Assembly: GCA_035578155.1 (NCBI GenBank)
Contig: JAPWDM010000001.1
Coordinates: forward strand, 17,028,725-17,092,724
Origin: Brachynemurus nebulosus
Lineage: Eukaryota; Arthropoda; Insecta; Neuroptera; Myrmeleontidae
DNA: 64,000 nucleotides
Direction of reading: 5' to 3'
Shown here: in pieces, positions 23,746 through 38,429 of the stretch
How positions within the stretch are numbered: the first letter of the stretch is position 1
Layout of the letters: the number at the start of each line of letters is the position of its first letter
The notes under the pieces: model-generated
The model's database searches: none
What the model was told of the DNA's origin: nothing
What the model saw: the letters and a program-made list of their open reading frames with translations, nothing else
Made by a program: the position numbers and the translations under genes

Positions 23746-25310
23746 CAAGGAGATGCACCCAGAGTGAAATTCGGGATTTTGATGACACTTCGCTGGCATG
23801 TAGTATAGATAAAAATAAGGGACCCGTATTTTTTTTTATCGGCCATCGTCCACGTTTAGTGGGTGAAACCAGCCCCTAAATTTGGGGGTTCAAATCGTAT
23901 TTTTTAAGATATCTCGAAAACTATAAGAGATAGAGGAAAACTTTAAATTGATGAAATGTTACTCTTTGAAAGACCTATTCACCTGTATAGGTTAAATCAG
24001 GGCTGGGTTCATAAGGGGGGCTGGAGGGGTGAAAAAGGGGGTAAATTTTTTTGCACAGCCTGAATAGTTAAATGTATCAAATTTTTGCCACTATCAATAG
24101 AAAGAGCACCAAAAATTAGGGGATACGTGTTTTTGCGTTTTTACGAAATATGTGTGGTATCCAAGCCACATAAGGAAGAATAACATAGGGTAGATTATAT
24201 AGTATTATTATTGATTGCAAATACGTCCTATATTTTTTTTATATTTATGTTTATTTTCATCATGAAAATGTATTTTTTTACTTTCTGATAATGAATCATA
24301 TATTTTTCGGTACTAACTTAATTGGTAATTTAGCCATGTGTACATTTGGTTACTCATATTCGATATTTTTTATACCATTTTTGTGAAAGTTAAAGTTCTC
24401 TGGTGTGGCTGTGTTAATGAATGCTCGACAAGAAGCAGTAATCTCTTTCGTTCACTGTTCAAGTGCTTTGTAATAAATTTTTCCATATAGGAAAGGTGGT
24501 TGACACCTAAAAAACATACAAAAAAGAATAAGAAAAATAGTATGAATGTTGAGAAAGAAACAAACCGCGGTTATTTGGTTAAAAACGAATTTGTAAAAAG
24601 ATAAAGGCAGTTGTTGAATGGAAGATTATTGCTTCTTATCGAACATTCATTAAAACTTGCAAACCAGAGAGCTTTCGCAGAAATAGTTATAAAAAATATC
24701 GAATGAGTAACCAAATATACACATGGCTAAATTACCAATTAAGTAAGTACTGAAAAATACATGAATCATTATCGAAAAGTAAAAATTTACATTTTCATGA
24801 TGAAAATAAACATAAAAATAAAAAAATATAGGACGTATTTGCAATCAATATTACTATATAATCTACCCTATGTTATTCTTCCTTATGTGGCTTGGATACC
24901 ACACATATTTCGAAAAAACGCAAAAACACGTATCCCCTAATTTTTGGTGCTCTTTCTATTTATAATGGTAAAAATTTGATACATTGAACCATTCAGGCTG
25001 TGCAAGAAAATCTACCCCCATTTTCACCCCTCCAGCCCCCCTTATGAATCCAGCCCTGATTTAACCTATACAGGTGAATAGGTCTTTCAAAGAGTAACAT
25101 TTCATCAATTTAAAGTTTTCCTCTATCTCTTATAGTTTTCGAGATTTCTTAAAAAATACGATTTGAACCCCCAACTTTAGGGGCTGGTTTCACCCCCTAA
25201 ACGTGGACGATGGCCGATAAAAAAAAATACGGGTCCCTTATTTTTACCTATACTACACACCAGCGAAGTTTCATCAAAATCCCGAATTTCACTCTGGGTG
25301 CATCTCCTTG
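23746..25310. mobile_element. Large foldback DNA element with TTA target duplication
   Basis: The ends CAAGGAGATGCACCC (23746) and its reverse complement (ending 25310) lead into inverted arms of about 650 bp, roughly 23746-24390 and 24668-25310. TTA flanks both sides (23743-23745 and 25311-25313). A 3-bp TWA duplication is the PIF/Harbinger signature, so a non-autonomous Harbinger-type element is likely. The arms share long exact stretches such as CCTATTCACCTGTATAGGTT with scattered substitutions. The loop of about 280 bp has no coding capacity, and the minus-strand open frame 24650-24844 is chance. Confidence 0.8.
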
Positions 25311-25686
25311 TTAGATCGAATTTCGATCCTTTTTTATCTACAAAAAATTAATTAAACTTGAAGATATGTACGTACGATAATAGTATTTTATTTATGATTA
25401 TATTATTTTTAGGCCATTTTTAGACTATGACAACGGCTGTGATAGCTGAATTTTCCATTTCGAAATTCGCTGAAAAGCCATAATTTTTCGATTTTCCCAG
25501 AAAGTTAAAAATGATGATAACTCCAGAGCCCCTGACCAAATTTTGCCAAAATTTTGCTCCTTCTAATGCCACTTACATCCAGTTATATTAAGGCTAGTTT
25601 AATTTCTCTAGCCACGCAGTAGATCTGGAAATATTCATTAATTTTTTCACCAAGATCCGGATAATTTTGGTGAAATTATTTATATA

Positions 25687-26025
25687 CACCTGTCGCAGCA
25701 TCCTGCATAACATAGCGAATTTAAATTTACAAAAATTAGTTTTTTTCGGAAACTAGTTGAGATAAAATAATTGTTTAAAAAACCTTTTTTATGTGATTTC
25801 TCTGCCTCTTTCCAATTGTCTAAAAAAATGTCGCAAAAATTTTTGAATTTGAAGAATTTTTGAACTTGATTTTTTTTCACGAAAAATGCCAAAAAACCGT
25901 GTTTCGCGCATCAGATGTATCTGACTGAAGAACTCATCCAAGCTTTTTGGACTTTTAGCGTTTCCACCAAATTTCATAGAACTAGAAGCCTTTGCTGGAG
26001 TGCATCCACCTTATATGTATAGAAC
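25687..26025 (+). repeat. Dispersed repeat B, copy 2
   Basis: Same unit as 7672-7995, recognisable from CCTGTCGCAGCATCCTGC through CACCAAATTTCATAGAA. It ends near a short TATATGTATA stretch where copy 1 ends in a TA tract. Confidence 0.6.
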
Positions 26026-26682
26026 CGTCACTGTACAAAACATTGTACTTATTGTCTTATTTATTGAATAAAAGCTCGGTCGTATCTAGGTACTATTTTA
26101 CACTCAATAAGTGAATTTTCAAATGAAAAGTTCAGTTATAAATGTTCTAAATAAAGAAATATACATATGCATATTTTTATGTTTTATTAGTCATATTATT
26201 TTACCTAAAAATTTCCATGTTTTATTTATTCATACTGAGAAATATTTATTAAATAATTTTATTTATTATTAATCTTCATTGTAAATATTCAACTGGTATT
26301 TATTATTAAACTGATTTAAAATTTAATAATTAAATTCCTGTAACAAACTAACAAACGGATATCAAAATGATAGGTATTATTAGTGTGTCGTTTAATTTTC
26401 GACGAAGTATTAAAAACAAGTTTTTCTACAACTAATTTTTGTAACTGGAAATTCGCTGTTACGCAACAGGGGTATTTATTCAACAGACCCTTGTTATACC
26501 GTAACGATACAATATGTACTTTATAATTTTCTCTTGATTGCAATAATGAAATATATTGTAATTATGGATAATACATATGAAATATCTCAGTATTGCGGTA
26601 CTTGTATACAACGTACTTATAAACTAACTAAAATTATAAAATATCAAAATTGACCTACTTTTTCTTATTTTCTCAAATACCC
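26026..26682. other. AT-rich non-coding DNA
   Basis: No features recognised; open frames here are AT-driven. Confidence 0.5.
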
Positions 26683-26834
26683 CTGTCACAGCATCCAGCA
26701 TAACATAGCGAATTTCCGTTTATAAAAATTCGTTTTTCTCGAGCACCAGTTTACATAGAATTATGGTTTAAAAACCTTTTTTATGTAGTTTTTCTTCCGC
26801 TTTCGAATGGCAAAAACTTTTAAATTATAGCAAA
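26683..26834 (+). repeat. Dispersed repeat B, copy 3 (5' part)
   Basis: Starts ACCCCTGTCACAGCATCCAG and follows copies 1 and 2 through the CTTTTTTATGTA stretch, then is cut off by the palindromic MITE that begins at about 26835. Confidence 0.6.
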
Positions 26835-27030
26835 GTACACGGAGAGAAAAACCTATAAAAATTACTGTGCTCAACACTACAATCGACGTGTAACAGGCGA
26901 ACATATTTAATTTTGTACGGAAAAAATTATAATTTTTATAATTTTTTCCGTACAAAATTAAATATGTTCGCCTGTTACACATCGATTGTAGTGTTGAGCA
27001 CAGTAACATTTTTATATGAGACACTGTGTC
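26835..27030. mobile_element. Near-perfect palindromic MITE D
   Basis: The two halves mirror about position 26937. GTGCTCAACACTACAATCGA, CAGGCGAACATATTTAATTT and TTTTGTACGGAAAAAATTAT all recur inverted on the other side. The outer left end reads TACACGGAGAGAAAAA. A half copy lies at 38876-38975 and a related end at about 37696. The minus-strand open frame 26761-27060 crosses the palindrome and is not a gene. Confidence 0.8.
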
Positions 27031-27797
27031 CTGAGAAAACTGTTCCTTTTTTTTAAACAATATTCAATTCATAGTCTTTTTTCTCTCACTAAAATATTAT
27101 CCCTAAAGCTATGCCTGTCATGTCCGTTTTCAGTCCTATTGTTCACTGTTGCCTAATAAGATTTATCTTGTTTTAATCCATTTATTTATTGTAAATGTTT
27201 CTCTAACCTGCACAGATCCATCTATCGGTAATATCACCATCTACTACTATTGTCCATTTTCTCAGCGTATTCGTTCGTTCATACAAATTCAAAACAACAA
27301 AACCACTAATAGAAATGCCTTTGTTTTATAAATGTTATACATTATCTACAATTTTACCCACAAGCAAAAACGAATAATGAGAAATGAAACAAGAAAACAA
27401 AGACAAATTTTAATACTATAATGTATAAATCATTTTACACAATAATTCCACCAGTTGTGTATTTCTACTAACAAGACATAGCTAGTACCTACAAGCCTAG
27501 ATACGTATACAATTTGAAATTAAATAAATCAACAGGAATGTCGTAATTGGTAAATGGTAAGAAACCATTGAGAAAAAACTGTATCACAACGCAAAACAGT
27601 AAACCAGCAGGGATATCAAGATATGTAGTTAGATCGTTTTTTAGGGTTCCGTACCTTATAAGGAAAAATGAAACCCTTGTAAAATTACCCTCGTATCCGT
27701 CCATCCGTCTGTCATATAGATTTCTTTGGAAAACTCTGTAACGTAGGAATCTGAAATTTGGTACAATATTAGGTCTTGATCACACACACGTATACCA
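27031..27797. other. Non-coding DNA
   Basis: No gene recognised; short open frames at 27149-27741 on both strands have no supporting signals. Confidence 0.5.
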
Positions 27798-28258
27798 TGT
27801 GAGTTTTTTGAGAGATGCCATTTTTATTACAACCAAAGTATAATAGAAATGTTACTGGTAAAAGTTCCTCTCTTGGATGTACTGGAGATGTAACCAACCA
27901 GAACACTATCGGTTGAAGTAGTCTCAAGTACATATATGCATATTTTTACCACCTAACTGATAAACCAAAGAAAAATTAAAAAATTAAACTTGGGTAAAAA
28001 AATTTTTTTGCTCATTTACGAGTATGTTGTTAATTAATGCATTAGATCAGTTTTATCGAAAAATTAATATATAGACTCATTTAAAAATCTATAGGTCTGT
28101 ATCATAGCTCGAAAACCATAAGGGTGCATTCACACTGCCCGCTATGCGATGCGATGCTTTGCTATGCGATGCTAGGCTATGCTATTAACTGTTGCTATAT
28201 TTCAAGATGTGTTCACACTGCTTGCTCAATCTAGCATTGTACTTCATAGCGAGTGATC

Positions 28259-30951
28259 ATGAGAATTACTAATAAGTGTGTTTTTATGGAAAACTCGGCG
28301 TTAAAATATATGTTTTTAAAAAACAAATTAAAAAGAAGAATTTGGGTCAACAAAATTAACTACGGTAGATCTAAATATGGAGAATTTCACCACCTATTTA
28401 ATGAACTTCGAAGAGACCCTCAGAATTTTCATGACTATTTTCGTATGTCATCTGATACCTTTGAATATATACTCCATGGCATAACACCATTGGTAGAAAA
28501 AAGAAGAACAAACTTTAGGAAAGCAATAACAGCAAAGGAGAGACTTGCTGTTACTTTAAGGTAAGTGAAGTTAAAATAAAAGTTGTGTTGTAATAACATA
28601 ATTATATTAAAAAAAATACATTTTTTAATCTTTTTTATTTTATTGTGTGACATAACATTAATATTTATCATTAAGGCAGTAATGGCAAATCGAAATATCT
28701 TACTGATAATTATTAAAAGAAGATCCCTCATAACAAGTTAAATCCGGATCATTTGTGTTCCATGAATTGGTAGGATTAATTTGTTGACTGTCCAAAGAAC
28801 CTTCAGTAGTTATTGTTGAAGGTGTAGGTGAAAAAACTGGACTTGGAGTTTCTTGTGAATCAAAAGACACATGTGGCACCATTTCCGAAACCGTGCACCT
28901 GTACAAAAGTTCTTGCATTTTCAAACGAAACAGCATCTTAGTTGAAAATGTCATCTTTTTCATGCTCGGCAAGAAACTCATTAAGTAATGATAATCGTCA
29001 TCATTATTTGTTTGTTCACTTGTTTTCATTAAATCAAGTTTTTCTTTTTCTAATTGCAAAAAAGTATCTATGTCAGAAATGTTTTTTCGTTTTTTTGCTC
29101 GTTTTAGAGGCATTTCAAAGCTTCTTTGTGTAGAAGTATTTTCTTTTGAAACAGTTTTTTCGGTTGCGACTGCATGGTGATCAGTTACAGTTGCACTTTC
29201 TTCGCCCATCTCATCGGAATATTGCTCAATTGTACCGTCGTGGTCTTGATCGTTATCGTAATTTTCTGTTGTTTCTGTCTGAGAATGTGTGTCTGTTTCA
29301 ACGTCTATATTTACATCGACGGCTATTTCAGTATCAGGAACTGAACCTGTAAGTTTTCTAGGGATCATTTGATCTTTGAGAAATATCATATTGTTGAAAA
29401 AGCTCCACGATGAAGTAAATATAGAAGGAGTTTCATCTCCACTTTTTGATTTAGGTAGTTTTTTCAACTCACTTCTAAATACGTCTCTCAAGGACTTCCA
29501 TTTTTTCTTAACAGCATTTTCTGTAAAAAATATATTGTAATTAAAAATTAAATGGTAGAGGAAAGTTGCCTTATATCGGGTACCAGTTTTGAAATAGGTC
29601 TAAAAACTTTCCTTTTTGCTTTAACAAATTTTCAGTTGAAAAATATACATACTTTAAAGCCTACAGTTCTATTTTACACAATATATTAACTTTTAGATGT
29701 AACAGAATTTTTCAGTAATTCTTGATAATTTGGACAAATTTTTGAAAAAATTTAAATACTGATTACATCATTCAATTGTACGGAAAAAATGCAAAAGAAA
29801 CTGTTCTTCATTGTTTGATTCGAAACTTTAATTTTCGAGATGTTTACAGCAATACCTACTCTACTTTCTTTTGTACTTTTTCCGTAAAACTGAATAGTGT
29901 AATCAGTTTTTGAATTTTTTTAAAAATTTGACCAAATTATCAAGAATTACTGAAAAATTCATTGTTGTAACAATCATTTTTGTTATTTGTTTTTCTTTTG
30001 TATTTTTGAACATGTTTTTCAATGTAATAATAACCAATTTTTTTTATTTTACCAAAAATTATTGAACCGATATTATTTTCTTACAGGTTTTTGGCGACTG
30101 GTGCAACCTACAGATCCATGGCATTTACATACCGTATAGGCGTATCAACTGTAGCGAAAATCGTACAAGAAGTTTTGTCTGCAATATGGAAAGTTTTTGT
30201 AAAAGAACATTTGCCAGTACCAACTGAAAATATGTTATCACAAGTAGCAAATCAATTTTGGGAAAAATGGAACTTGCCGAATTGCGTAGGCGCCATTGAC
30301 GGCAAACATATACGACTGAAATGTCCTGAGAGTTCTGGATCAATGTTCTACAATTATAAACAGTTTTATTCAATTGTTTTACAAGCTGTAGCAGATGCTG
30401 ATTATCGCTTTGTTACTATAGAAGTAGGAGCATATGGCAAACAAAGCGATGGTGGTATTTTTAATTCCTCTGAGACCTACGCTTTGCTAGCCAATGATAA
30501 ATTTAATTTACCACAAGAAAAACCTCTTCCAGATACGGACGTGCCTTTTCCTTTTTATCTGGTGGGTGATGAGGCATACCCTTTAACTAAGTACTTACTT
30601 AGACCCTATCCAAGAAGACAATTAACAACAGAACAAAGTTATTTTAATTGTCGAATTTCCCGAGCTAGACGATGCGTCGAATGTGCTTTTGGCATACTTG
30701 TAGCAAAATGGAGAATATTAGGAAAAGCTATAGAAACAAGGGTCTCATCAGCAGAAGCGATTGTGAAATGTACATGCCTGCTTCACAATATAATCATTAA
30801 TCGTGAAGGCATGATTCATAATCTTAGTGATTTTAATGGATTTGTAGAGAACTCCGGCCGTCAAACAAATAGGATATATAACAGGACAACAAATGAGGCA
30901 TATCAATTACGTAATACACTTACAAACTACCTAAATAATCATCCTATGTAA
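28259..30951 (+). CDS. Harbinger DDE transposase (two exons)
   Basis: Exon 1 is 28259-28560 and exon 2 is 30087-30951, joined at AAG/GTAAGT and TTCTTACAG/G. The joined length of 1167 bases is exactly 389 codons, giving 388 residues. I chose the ATG at 28259 because the frame opens 6 bases earlier only with GTG. The N-terminal part (YGRSKYGEFHHLFNELRRD and FEYILHGITPLVEK) matches the helix-turn-helix region of HARBI1-type proteins, and the junction gives ERLAVTLRFLATGATYRS. Catalytic residues are Asp172 (GAIDGKHI), Asp262 (LVGDEAYP) and Glu299 (RCVECAFG). The 1.5-kb intron overlaps the second exon of the opposite-strand partner gene. All key residues are present and there is no internal stop. 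Confidence 0.93.
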
Positions 30952-31460
30952 AATTTCTGTATCTTAACTTCTTCGCTACTGGCGTACAATATATTGTGCA
31001 TCAAATTTAGGTTATGTTAAAATTTTTTTAGTTTAGAAATAATTAAAAACTTCTTAATATTATTTAAAATTACTAAATTACGCTTATCTAAAGCCGTAAA
31101 ATTAAAAAATTTAATTAAAATAAACGTTTATTTAAATCTTTGTCCACCATGCTGGACAAATGTATACTCATTGACGTAAGAAGCGAAGAGGTTAAATTTG
31201 TTGATACTCAAATAAAATACATATTACGTCTACTTACTTGTCAATTTCATTTCAATAGCTACTTCCTCCCACAATTTGTTTGTCATATCTCTATTATGAT
31301 ACATTTTTGATCGTTGATCCCATAATGGGGAACGACATCGAATAACATCAATCAGTTTTTCTATATCCATCATTGACAATTGAATAGCACAATACTGGCG
31401 AGTTCGGGCGATAAAATCAAACATGCTTGAATTGTCGCGTATAAAAGCCGCTACTAGCAT
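28700..31460 (-). CDS. Harbinger MADF/Myb-like accessory protein (two exons)
   Basis: On the minus strand exon 1 is 31460-31238 (donor A/GTAAGT) and exon 2 is 29520-28700 (acceptor TTTTTTACAG). The joined 1044 bases give 347 residues. Exon 1 plus the start of exon 2 form a MADF-type DNA-binding domain (LIDVIRCRSPLWDQRSKMYH, WEEVAIEMK, KKKWKSLRDVFRSELKK). An acidic Asp/Glu/Thr-rich middle follows, then a basic stretch (PLKRAKKRKN) that could be a nuclear signal, and a helical C-terminus (MKKMTFSTKMLFRLKMQELL) like BESS-type interaction regions. It should bind the element ends and work with the transposase. Exon 2 lies inside the transposase intron on the other strand. Confidence 0.88.
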
Positions 31461-32263
31461 AGCATCGCATCACTGTTTATAGCGTGCAATGTACACATTC
31501 AAATGTGTTATTTAATGTTTGTTTTCATAGCATTGCATCGCATAGCAAAGCCTCGCATCGCATAGCGGGCAGTGGAAATGCACCCTAAGAGCTATAAAGC
31601 TCCCGGCTATAGCAATCGATTGCCTCCATCGATGTCTACAACTCTTATTTGAACAATTTTTCGATTAAATCAACGGTTTGGCTGTAATAAAAATGGCAAC
31701 TCTCAAAAAACTCACACAGTATTACTAGTCGACGCGACGATTAGAAAAAAAATATTTTGGATTAAAATGCGAGGGGAGGGGGATCACTTTTGTCCAAACA
31801 AATTTTAATTAATATATCATGTAAGATATTATTTGAAAAAACTACTGTTGCTGACAAAAAAAGTTTTAAAAATAACAATAGAAAACACAGAAATAGGTAA
31901 CGTATCTGTACTGATGTTTCAGTACAATTACCATTTTTCAGTTACCTCAAGCAAATTTGGGTAAGATTTAAATACACACGAACAAAAAATAGTTTAATTT
32001 GATCTACTGAATGTTCACTGTATAGAACCCTAATTATGCGAGCTTGACTGCACAGTAAAAAAATTTGTGTTCTGCGTAAAAAAAAAAAACTACTGGTTAA
32101 AATCTTTGTGTTAAATAAGCAACACAACCCTGCGTTAATGTAACATTTCGTGTTTGTGTTAAATGAAAATATTAACACAAATTTCGATTTAAAGAATAAA
32201 AATTTTCGAACAGCAAGGAAGTAACACAATATGTGTGTAGAACAAAAGGATGCTATAAGTAAA

Positions 32264-32268
<5 letters not shown>

Positions 32269-32355
<87 letters not shown>
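32269..32355. repeat. (TA)n microsatellite
   Basis: About 43 TA units, adjoining the palindrome to its right. The minus-strand open frame 31942-32394 is an artefact of this tract. Confidence 0.97.
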
Positions 32356-32360
<5 letters not shown>

Positions 32361-32737
32361 AAAAAAGATGAGAGTAGTTCTTATTATTAAACAAAACCGA
32401 ACAATTATAAGTTTTTTCAGTTATCGACGAATACAGTTTTATTAAACGTTTAAAAATGAAACAATTTTATTACACTTAAGGTTATTTTGTTACAGGTTCA
32501 GTTACAAAAAATCATGCAAGCTTACTTTCATGTAAGATTGTATATTATATAATACAATCTCAAATAAGCTTACCTGATTTATTTTAACTGAATCTGTAAC
32601 AAAATAACCTTAAAATGTAAGACAATTGTTTCATTTTTAAACGTTTAATAAAACTATATTCGTCAATAACTGAAAAAACTTACAATTTTTCGGTTTTGTT
32701 TAATAATAACTACTCTCATCTTTTTTATTATATATAT
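32356..32737. repeat. Palindrome of about 190-bp arms inside element F
   Basis: The halves mirror about position 32545. GATGAGAGTAGTT, AAACGTTTAA, AAGGTTATTTTGTTACAG and AAGCTTAC all recur inverted. TA microsatellite lies at both outer ends, which suggests foldback formation or insertion next to a TA tract. Confidence 0.8.
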
Positions 32738-33099
32738 ATATTTTCGTAGATATACATATATGGGCACAAGTAAGAATTGTTACAAAGAACTGACTTACTT
32801 TGCGTTCTTTGAGTCTCATTTATAATAATATATGAACAAAATCGTTATAATTTTTGACGACTTTCAAATATCTTAAGCTTCAATGGAATTAAAATATTGA
32901 ATAAAAAAGTTTAACAACTAACTCTAATAAATCTGAAAAAATAACACAAAATGTATGTCCTCTTGTGTGTTAAGTCATTGACACCAATCTTGTATATAGA
33001 TTTGACACATCTGCTTTGTGTTAAAATAACACAAAAAATTGAGTTGACCGTTCTGAACATGTGAAATGTGTTAATTTTAACACAAATTTTTTCACTGTG

Positions 33100-33972
33100 T
33101 GCCTTTTGGTTGATTTTTATAATACTCAGAATGCATATGAACAGTAGATTTAGCACAGAATAAGTAGAATTAAATCTTTTGGAACAATCAGTAGCTAATT
33201 AAATATAAGATATATTCAAATTACATTTTTATCCTAATTACTTAAAATATTCTGTTTTCGAAGTTGCAACTTAAATATTTTTCGAAAATTATACTTGGTT
33301 TAATGAAACTTGTATCAAGAGTAACTGTGTTTGGGAGCGTAACGAAAACAGTAATACTCCGAGCTACACTTATAGCCTGCTATGGCCTTTTTGAGTCTTC
33401 CCAGGTGCAGATAAACAATCAGCCATTACGTAAAAGTTTCATTTCAATCGAATGACTTTGAAATTTATTTTTAAATATTTTTTCTAGGGATTTTAAAACC
33501 CACAATTTAACTTTATTTATACTTTATATACAACTAAGTTATATCACTTTGTTATCAGAAGCGGGTTTTCCTCTAGGGTAACAAATTAGGATATTAATAA
33601 TACTGTGATTTCCATAATACTCATACTCTGTCATGGTAACGACACGACAACAATGATTTTGAAAAACATATTTCACACATGCAATAAATAATATTACGTG
33701 GGTATTTTTATATATATTTATCAGTCATTCACAATAAATGCTTATCGAACATCTTTCGGATCAAACAGGCCCGTGCTTTTAATATGCAGATACATTGCAC
33801 TTAATATCATTGAAGTAAACAAAAGGTAAACAAATACATTGATTTGTGTACAAAAATATTATTTCTACATATTTTATGTAAACAACGGTTTAATTGTTTT
33901 TATCTGCTACCTCACAACTGACATGTTCGACTATATTTTGTACGTGTTTTTGTTCATACTATGTCATTTTAA
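33100..33972. other. AT-rich non-coding DNA
   Basis: Nothing recognised apart from short AT-driven open frames. Confidence 0.5.
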
Positions 33973-34320
33973 GATAGTTGGTGCGTAGAACGGTTTTTCA
34001 AAGGATTTTAACGAAACTTCACTAGATATTTATTTAATTCAATACCAATAATGTGAGTCTATTTCGATTAAAATTGTCCACCCCATTTTTGAGAAAAATG
34101 ATTTGAAAGTTTTGTAATTTTAACTCTTATGGGAAGTTGACACAAATGTGTCAAAGGAATTTAATAAAAATTTAAAATGTTATAAAATACAAGGTTATAA
34201 ACCATATTTAATAAGACATAAAAATTATTGACCACGCCGTTTTTGAAATATAATTTATAAACATCATTTTACAACGTTTTTACAACGCTTTTATACTGCT
34301 ACAACTCGCACCAAATACTT
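33973..34320 (+). repeat. Dispersed repeat C, copy 2
   Basis: Direct-orientation relative of 22566-22985, with GTTTTTCAAAGGATTTTAAC and ATTAAAATTGTCCACCCC as landmarks. It lacks some inner sequence found in copy 1. Confidence 0.65.
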
Positions 34321-34852
34321 TAAATTAAATAAAGCCATCCTTTTTTGTAGTTTTCAATTTTAAGTGATAGAAATAGTTATTTACTAGAAATTTGATATTC
34401 AATAATAATGAAAATTTTAGAAAATATGCAGGCATTATAGCAGTATTATAGTAGTAAGAATATTATAGTAGACCGTCTAGATTTTCAACTTTTCAATAAT
34501 TGTTTTAAAAAAAAAAAAACTTCTCAATTTTCTGAATTTTCTTATTTTTGTAAAATAAAAATGTCACGAGTGTTTTACATGGCGAAAAATTAAATATTTC
34601 ACCAGTTACGTTCAGTTAAATGTGCATAATTTCATGTAATTTAGTTGTAAAATTTTATTGCAACAAGTACGGTCCTCTCCTGTTCGAACCTATCCACTTC
34701 CTAGCAATAAATAAACCACAAAACCACCAGCTGTGGAAAATTTATTTACTATACAGATTCATAGAAATAATAATGCACTTCATGTACATATTTGATTCTG
34801 TCATACATAAATTTACATTTACATTCGCAGAAAAAAGACAATTTGCTTACAT
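34321..34852. other. AT-rich non-coding DNA
   Basis: The 82-codon open frame at 34620-34868 begins with a non-ATG codon and runs into the palindromic MITE; no domain is recognised. Confidence 0.45.
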
Positions 34853-35012
34853 ATCGTCAGCTGAGTAATGGTTTGTACCAAGTCAGTGTCTTAAAAAAAT
34901 TTTTCTGATAGTGGATTCGGTTTCCTCAATGCACAAAACTAACAAAACAACTATCTAAAAAAAATGTTTAAAAAGTTGACTTGGTACAAACCAATACTCA
35001 GCTGACGACATG
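34853..35012. mobile_element. Small palindromic MITE
   Basis: CGTCAGCTGAGTA, GGTTTGTACCAAGTCA on the left are mirrored by TGACTTGGTACAAACC, ACTCAGCTGACG on the right, with about 90 bp between. ACATAT/ACATGT-like flanks may be a degraded target duplication. Confidence 0.7.
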
Positions 35013-35278
35013 TATTTACTTATGTAATAAAATTATATATTCTTTTTCCCTGACGTAAATAATAAATAAACCTTAACTTACTGATTGATTATGTTTGGTC
35101 TTTATTGAAGTATGTGTAAGTGATTGATTTAAATGTCAATAGCCAATAGATATTCGTGTTAAGGTTGGTCAAGAAACAAAACAAAACAATTAAATGTGAA
35201 ATAAACAACACAGAAATACATAATATGAGTACATAGTACAGTAAAACATCAATTTTAATCATATCACTAGAAAACCAA

Positions 35279-35428
35279 TTAACACCTTGACGGTCATTGA
35301 CGTCATAAAACGCCAAACGAAACCTTACGATGTCAACTATAAAATCAAGGTATAAAATGTACTGGCCGGCAAACTAGTGTACTAGCTGAGCGTTTCGTCA
35401 TTATAGGTTATGACCGTCATGGTGTTAA
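35279..35428. mobile_element. TTAA-flanked MITE, family 3 (150 bp)
   Basis: TTAA stands at 35279-35282 and 35425-35428. The ends read ACACCTTGACGGTCAT on the left and the mirrored ACACCATGACGGTCAT on the right. TTAA duplication suggests piggyBac-type mobilisation, although the termini differ from families 1 and 2. Confidence 0.75.

Positions 35429-38429
<3,001 letters not shown>

Larger units (their letters stand above)
28122..31585. mobile_element. PIF/Harbinger transposon, apparently autonomous
   Basis: The 3464-bp element has long imperfect inverted ends beginning GGGTGCATT and rich in GCTATGCGATGC words. It is flanked by a TAA target duplication (28119-28121 and 31586-31588). It encodes a spliced DDE transposase on the plus strand and a spliced MADF/Myb-like protein on the minus strand. 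This is the standard two-gene layout of PIF/Harbinger, in which the second protein helps nuclear import and DNA binding of the transposase. Both frames are open across predicted splice junctions, so the copy could be active or very recently active. Confidence 0.93.
27798..31716. mobile_element. Inverted-repeat element E, host of the Harbinger insertion
   Basis: TGTGAGTTTTTTGAGAG at 27798 is mirrored by CTCTCAAAAAACTCACA ending at 31716. The match extends through GCCATTTTTATTACA for about 40 bp with few mismatches. Without the Harbinger element (28122-31585) and its duplication, this element would be about 450 bp. No target duplication was identified. Confidence 0.65.
32051..33099. mobile_element. 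Inverted-repeat element F with GTGTTA-rich interior
   Basis: CACAGTAAAAAAATTTGTGT at 32051 is mirrored at 33079-33099. Repeated GTGTTA/TAACAC words lie inside both ends. The 1.05-kb interior holds a TA tract and a 380-bp palindrome but no transposase. Target duplication unresolved. Confidence 0.6.

Noticed and set aside
26761..27060. 99-codon minus-strand open frame
   Set aside because: It crosses the centre of a near-perfect palindromic MITE and part of dispersed repeat B.
28435..28731. 98-codon minus-strand open frame beside the Harbinger accessory gene
   Set aside because: It is antisense to transposase exon 1 and to intron sequence, with no domain.
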